Source of the DNA: Tubulinosema ratisbonensis
Taxonomy: Eukaryota; Microsporidia; Tubulinosematidae
Direction: 5' to 3'
Length of the DNA: 10,006 nucleotides
Assembly (NCBI GenBank): GCA_004000155.1
Contig: RCSS01000115.1
Span: 1-10,006, forward strand
The notes beneath the pieces were generated by a model that made no database searches, had not been told where the DNA came from, and saw nothing but the letters and a program-made list of their open reading frames with translations. Positions 7,363 through 10,006 of the stretch are shown in pieces. A program made the translations under genes and the position numbers. Within the stretch, counting starts at the first letter, position 1. Each line of letters starts with the position of its first letter.

Positions 7363-7860
7363 ATGCAAAATGATTTTGAACAACAAAACCACAATCTCTT
7401 ACAACATTTATAGCAGTTATCAATCTAATTATGGCAAATTAGAAAAAATTTTAGCCAAGATTAATATGACACGTACAAAAGTTATACAAAAAAGACATTT
7501 TAATATTTTTCTTGAAAAAATCGCACTCTGTTTTTCTAATGTATCGTATATGCAAAAAAGCTAGTGTGAACATGACGAAAACATATATATTTGGCTTGAA
7601 TGTAAAGAAAATGTCTTAATTATTTTTAAATGATAGAGTAGTTTAATTATTAAAAAAAGATTGTTTTGATCAAATTGCATTTAAGAAATTTTATGATGTA
7701 AAATAATCGAAAAAATACAAGAAGTTAAACGAATTGCTTCCTTAATTGTAACAATATGAAATCTAGTTACATAAAATTGCTAGAATATGTTTATATAGTT
7801 TCAAGAGACACACCAAAGATTATTGATTTAATGCATCTAAAAGGGTAGAGAATATATTTG
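7363..7860 (+). pseudogene. Second Merlin/ISXO2-like transposase relic, different family
   Basis: Read with several frame changes, the plus strand gives MQNDFEQQNHNLLQHL (ATG 7363), then FFLKKSHSVFLMYRICKK, CEHDENIYIWLECKENV, FDQIAFKKFYDVK, KKYKKLNELLP, and an intact run from 7756, MKSSYIKLLEYVYIVSRDTP, continuing KIIDLMHLKG to a stop near 7848. A Cys-bearing ribbon with a YIWLEC turn, a (W)FDxxxFKKFYD helix and a YIKLLEYVYxVSxDTP helix is the layout of the zinc-ribbon and helix-turn-helix half of ISXO2-like transposases. It shares no obvious DNA similarity with the Merlin relic at 5671-6600, so it would be a separate lineage. No DDE core is legible after 7860. A 64-codon frame starting at 7370 covers part of this but is only one of the three frames and is not considered a gene. 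Confidence 0.5.
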
Positions 7861-7919
7861 GAAGAAAGTTATGAAAAAAGCAAAAGGGTACACAATAATT
7901 TTGGAGTAATAAAGTAATA

Positions 7920-8572
7920 TCAATTTTCGAAAAAAATTTAATATATGAAGAATATTAGAATCTTATAATATTTACAGTAAGTAAAAGAAAAAGTTGGCAG
8001 CTAATATATTTTCTTTAAGAATTTTTAGACAAAAATTAAAAATTGAATTAAGGTAAAAATAAATGTTTTTCATATTTATTTTTTGTATTACACAAAAACA
8101 TAAACCCTTAAGAATCTTTTGGCCTTTTTTGTATTTTTGATGCAAACAGAAACTTATGAAATTTTTAATTTTTTTTTAAAAAATAGTAAAAATCGAATTT
8201 ACTATATCTAAAGGGTGTTTTCGGTGTATTATGCTTTAATTTTTTACTATTCTAAAATTTTACAAAAAAGCTAGATGCAAAAAATTTTAAGAAAAAAATC
8301 CAAAAAAATCAATACCCTGTTAAATCTTTGAGTTTGAAAACCTTTTTTGAGACTAGATTTTATAACATTTATTTTATTTTTCGACCGGTAAAATTAGATT
8401 TATGCAATTAAACACGGAATTCAATTTTTAAAAAATTTACTGCGCACAAAATGTAGATTGAATGTGTCACTTTATTAAGAAACAAATATATTTATTTTTG
8501 ATTGTTATAGATTTATACGTAAGTTAAATTTTTATAAATTATAGACATTCAAACCCTTTTTGATTTCATATT
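7920..8572. other. AT-rich spacer, no gene seen
   Basis: Stops occur in all frames, with long A/T runs. Short inverted repeats occur: AATAGTAAAAA (8182-8192) against TTTTTACTATT (8241-8251). AAAACCTTTTTT (8337-8348) has an inverted partner at 9814-9825, on the far side of the Tc1 relic at 8573-9548. The last pair is roughly symmetrical around that relic and might be what is left of its terminal repeats, but A/T-rich 12-mers recur by chance. Confidence 0.4.
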
Positions 8573-9548
8573 CAACAAATATTTTGTATGTTTACCTTTT
8601 GCAAAAAAAAACATTTAAGACAATTTTTCATACTGATGGCAAGCTTTCTACATAGATTGATAGTGCTTCCTGCCATGTTCTTTTAACTTCTCTTATTTAT
8701 TCCTCTTTGGAATATTTTTTGTTGCCTAGCCTTTTTTATGTAAGATTATATGTGCTCAATCGGGTTAATGTTAAGTAATTATAAAGACAAAATTATTAAA
8801 ACAGTTGATATAGGACTAAAAAGTTTTATAAGTCCCGAAGTATGCTTAGGATCATTATTTTGTTGATAAATAAATACTGAAAAATTTAATTTATTGGTTG
8901 ACTCAAAAAATTTCTATTTAAAAATGTCAAAATATAGAAACCCATCTACAATTCTGTCGATAAAAATTAATTATCTTTCCAGTAATGCTCAAAACAACCC
9001 TCAAAATGATGAACGGGATTTAAAATTACTGCTTGGCTCAAGTTTTTAATACAAACTTCAAAAATTTTACGCCTGATTTTTCACCTATCATCATTATATT
9101 CTAGGTTAATTTTTGTTTCGTCTCAAATAATCACCTTTTATCATGCTGTAATGTTCAAATAAATGTATTTTTAGCATAAGTTAGTCTATTAGTTATGTTT
9201 TTGACGATAACCTCAGTTTCGGAATAGAATAGGTGCTAAAATAATTTTTCTTTTTTAAAAATTGTTTATTTTCTGAGGATATTATAATATTTGAATTAAT
9301 TTTTAACATTTAGTATTTTGTCTTACACTTAAGGATAGTTTAAACAAAATTTTTTAAGGATAAAGACATATCTCTAGCTTCTAAAAAATATTTTTTACCA
9401 CTTCTTTTTTTCATTCCAAAAATATTATTCTTTCGCTTTTTTAATGGTAACTTACAGTGCTTTTGGGAATGAGTAAAGTTTTAGCAATATAAAGTACACT
9501 TAAATTTGCGTACAACTAACATTTCTTTTCAGCTACGCTTTTGTGAAT
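8573..9548 (-). pseudogene. Second Tc1-like transposase pseudogene, same family as the copy at 711-1724, more decayed
   Basis: The DNA aligns with the other copy along almost its whole length in the same orientation, so both come from one family. Readable landmarks on the minus strand are IPKSTVSYH (HTH end, near 9460), DETKINLEYND (first Asp, codon 9122-9120), EGCFEHYWKDN (the WGCFSS block), FIYQQNNDPKHTSGLIKLF, and NINPIEHI (Glu codon 8757-8755). The second catalytic Asp is replaced by Asn (AAT at 8859-8857), and 33 rather than 34 residues separate it from the Glu. Many stops and shifts interrupt the frame, and the start codon is gone. The intact IPKSTV here supports the view that the other copy lost one base at that point. 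Clearly inactive and probably an older insertion. Confidence 0.88.
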
Positions 9549-9877
9549 TTAATAACCCATAATCGAGATTTTTCCATGTTTTTTATAATACTTTGTGGAG
9601 AGAAAGTTTTTAATTTATATTTTTACTTTAGAATAAGCTTTTATCATGTAACGATTTATAACAACTAAAAAACATATTGTTTTCTAAAAAAAGTAATATA
9701 TTCTATTTATCTTTTGGAATCAAAATTTTATTAAAAAAGCTAACCCATTATTTAGTTGCACAAATTTTATTTTTCTGGTTGAAAAACATATCAAATGCTA
9801 TAACTTTTAATTTAAAAAAGGTTTTTGAAATATAATTATAACTAGACGTTAATTTATTTTAAGTTTTTTACATCTAG
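9549..9877. other. AT-rich spacer between Tc1 relic and right-edge gene
   Basis: No gene or RNA is recognised. AAAAAAGGTTTT at 9814-9825 is the inverted partner of 8337-8348. The ~35 bases before 9878 end in CATCTAG and could resemble a microsporidian 3' splice site (TTAAT ... TAG), but no matching 5' exon with an ATG is visible, so this is not called. Confidence 0.35.
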
Positions 9878-10006
9878 TTTTATTTTATTATTTCGGTGTC
9901 TTTGATAATTATAGGCATAATAATTCCTAAATCAGACTTCAAATACAGTAAATTCGATTTTGGCCTAGAGTACTTGAAGGAACTAATAAGCAATCTCTTA
10001 CAGGTA
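9878..10006 (+). CDS. Partial gene at the right edge, hydrophobic N-terminal segment, unrecognised
   Basis: Forty-three open codons follow a TAG at 9875-9877 and continue past the window end. The first ~16 residues are strongly hydrophobic (FYFIISVSLIIIGIII), like a signal peptide or membrane anchor. Then comes a mixed, coding-like segment (PKSDFKYSKFDFGLEYLKEL, then ISNLLQV). Base composition from about 9920 on is clearly less AT-rich than the preceding kilobase, with codons such as GGC, CTA and GAG. There is no ATG in the open stretch, so the true start may use an upstream exon, may be affected by a base error, or the piece may be a relic. I do not recognise the protein. If real it would be a secreted or membrane protein. 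Confidence 0.42.

Noticed and set aside
8182..8251. Inverted AATAGTAAAAA / TTTTTACTATT as a small transposon or stem-loop
   Set aside because: Short, almost all A/T, with a 49-base loop; such pairs are expected often in this composition.
8337..9825. AAAACCTTTTTT pair flanking the second Tc1 relic as terminal inverted repeats
   Set aside because: Position is suggestive (about 225-265 bases outside each end), but the match is only 12 mostly A/T bases, and no equivalent flanks the first Tc1 copy.
1..10006. tRNA, rRNA or CRISPR-like arrays
   Set aside because: No T-loop-like GTTCGA motif with matching stems, no conserved rRNA blocks and no regularly spaced repeats were seen. The few TTCGA sites lie in transposase relics or A/T runs.

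Overview
The window looks like a gene-poor, transposon-rich stretch of a very AT-rich eukaryotic genome, most likely a microsporidian. The reasons are: by eye about four-fifths A+T; one intronless, compact phosphoglycerate kinase with AATAAA overlapping its stop codon; and decayed copies of Tc1/mariner and Merlin (ISXO2/IS1016-like) DNA transposons, a mixture known from TE-rich microsporidia such as Anncaliia or Edhazardia. The species assignment is inference. Four ambiguous bases (3747, 5982, 5996, 5997) suggest a draft assembly.

Layout, left to right. 1-710: AT-rich, no supportable gene. 711-1724 (-): nearly full-length Tc1 transposase with all three catalytic acidic residues, killed by two frameshifts and a stop. 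1742-1903 (+): orphan piece of coding-like sequence. 1904-2741: almost pure AT. 2742-2764: perfect hairpin. 2891-3360 (-): unrecognised, decayed coding sequence that may be a Merlin/ISXO2-like transposase, overlapping a diverged duplicated motif. 3428-3622 (-): weak open stretch. 3697-3723: imperfect hairpin. 3939-5030 (-): intact phosphoglycerate kinase, the only complete gene. 5519-5561: strong inverted repeat. 5671 to about 6600 (+): Merlin transposase relic readable almost end to end by changing frame. 6741 to about 7110 (-): relic resembling the zinc-finger N-terminus of FLYWCH/MULE-type proteins. 7363 to about 7860 (+): second, different Merlin/ISXO2-like relic. 8573-9548 (-): second, more decayed copy of the Tc1 family. 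9878-10006 (+): start or internal part of a gene that runs off the right edge.

The genes do not form a pathway. Phosphoglycerate kinase is a glycolytic housekeeping enzyme surrounded by dead mobile elements from at least two, probably three, superfamilies. I see no sign of a novel multi-gene system. The points of real interest are the different decay stages of the two Tc1 copies, the Merlin relic and its head-to-head hairpin, a Lys in place of a normally invariant substrate-binding Arg in the kinase, and the unidentified coding fragments.
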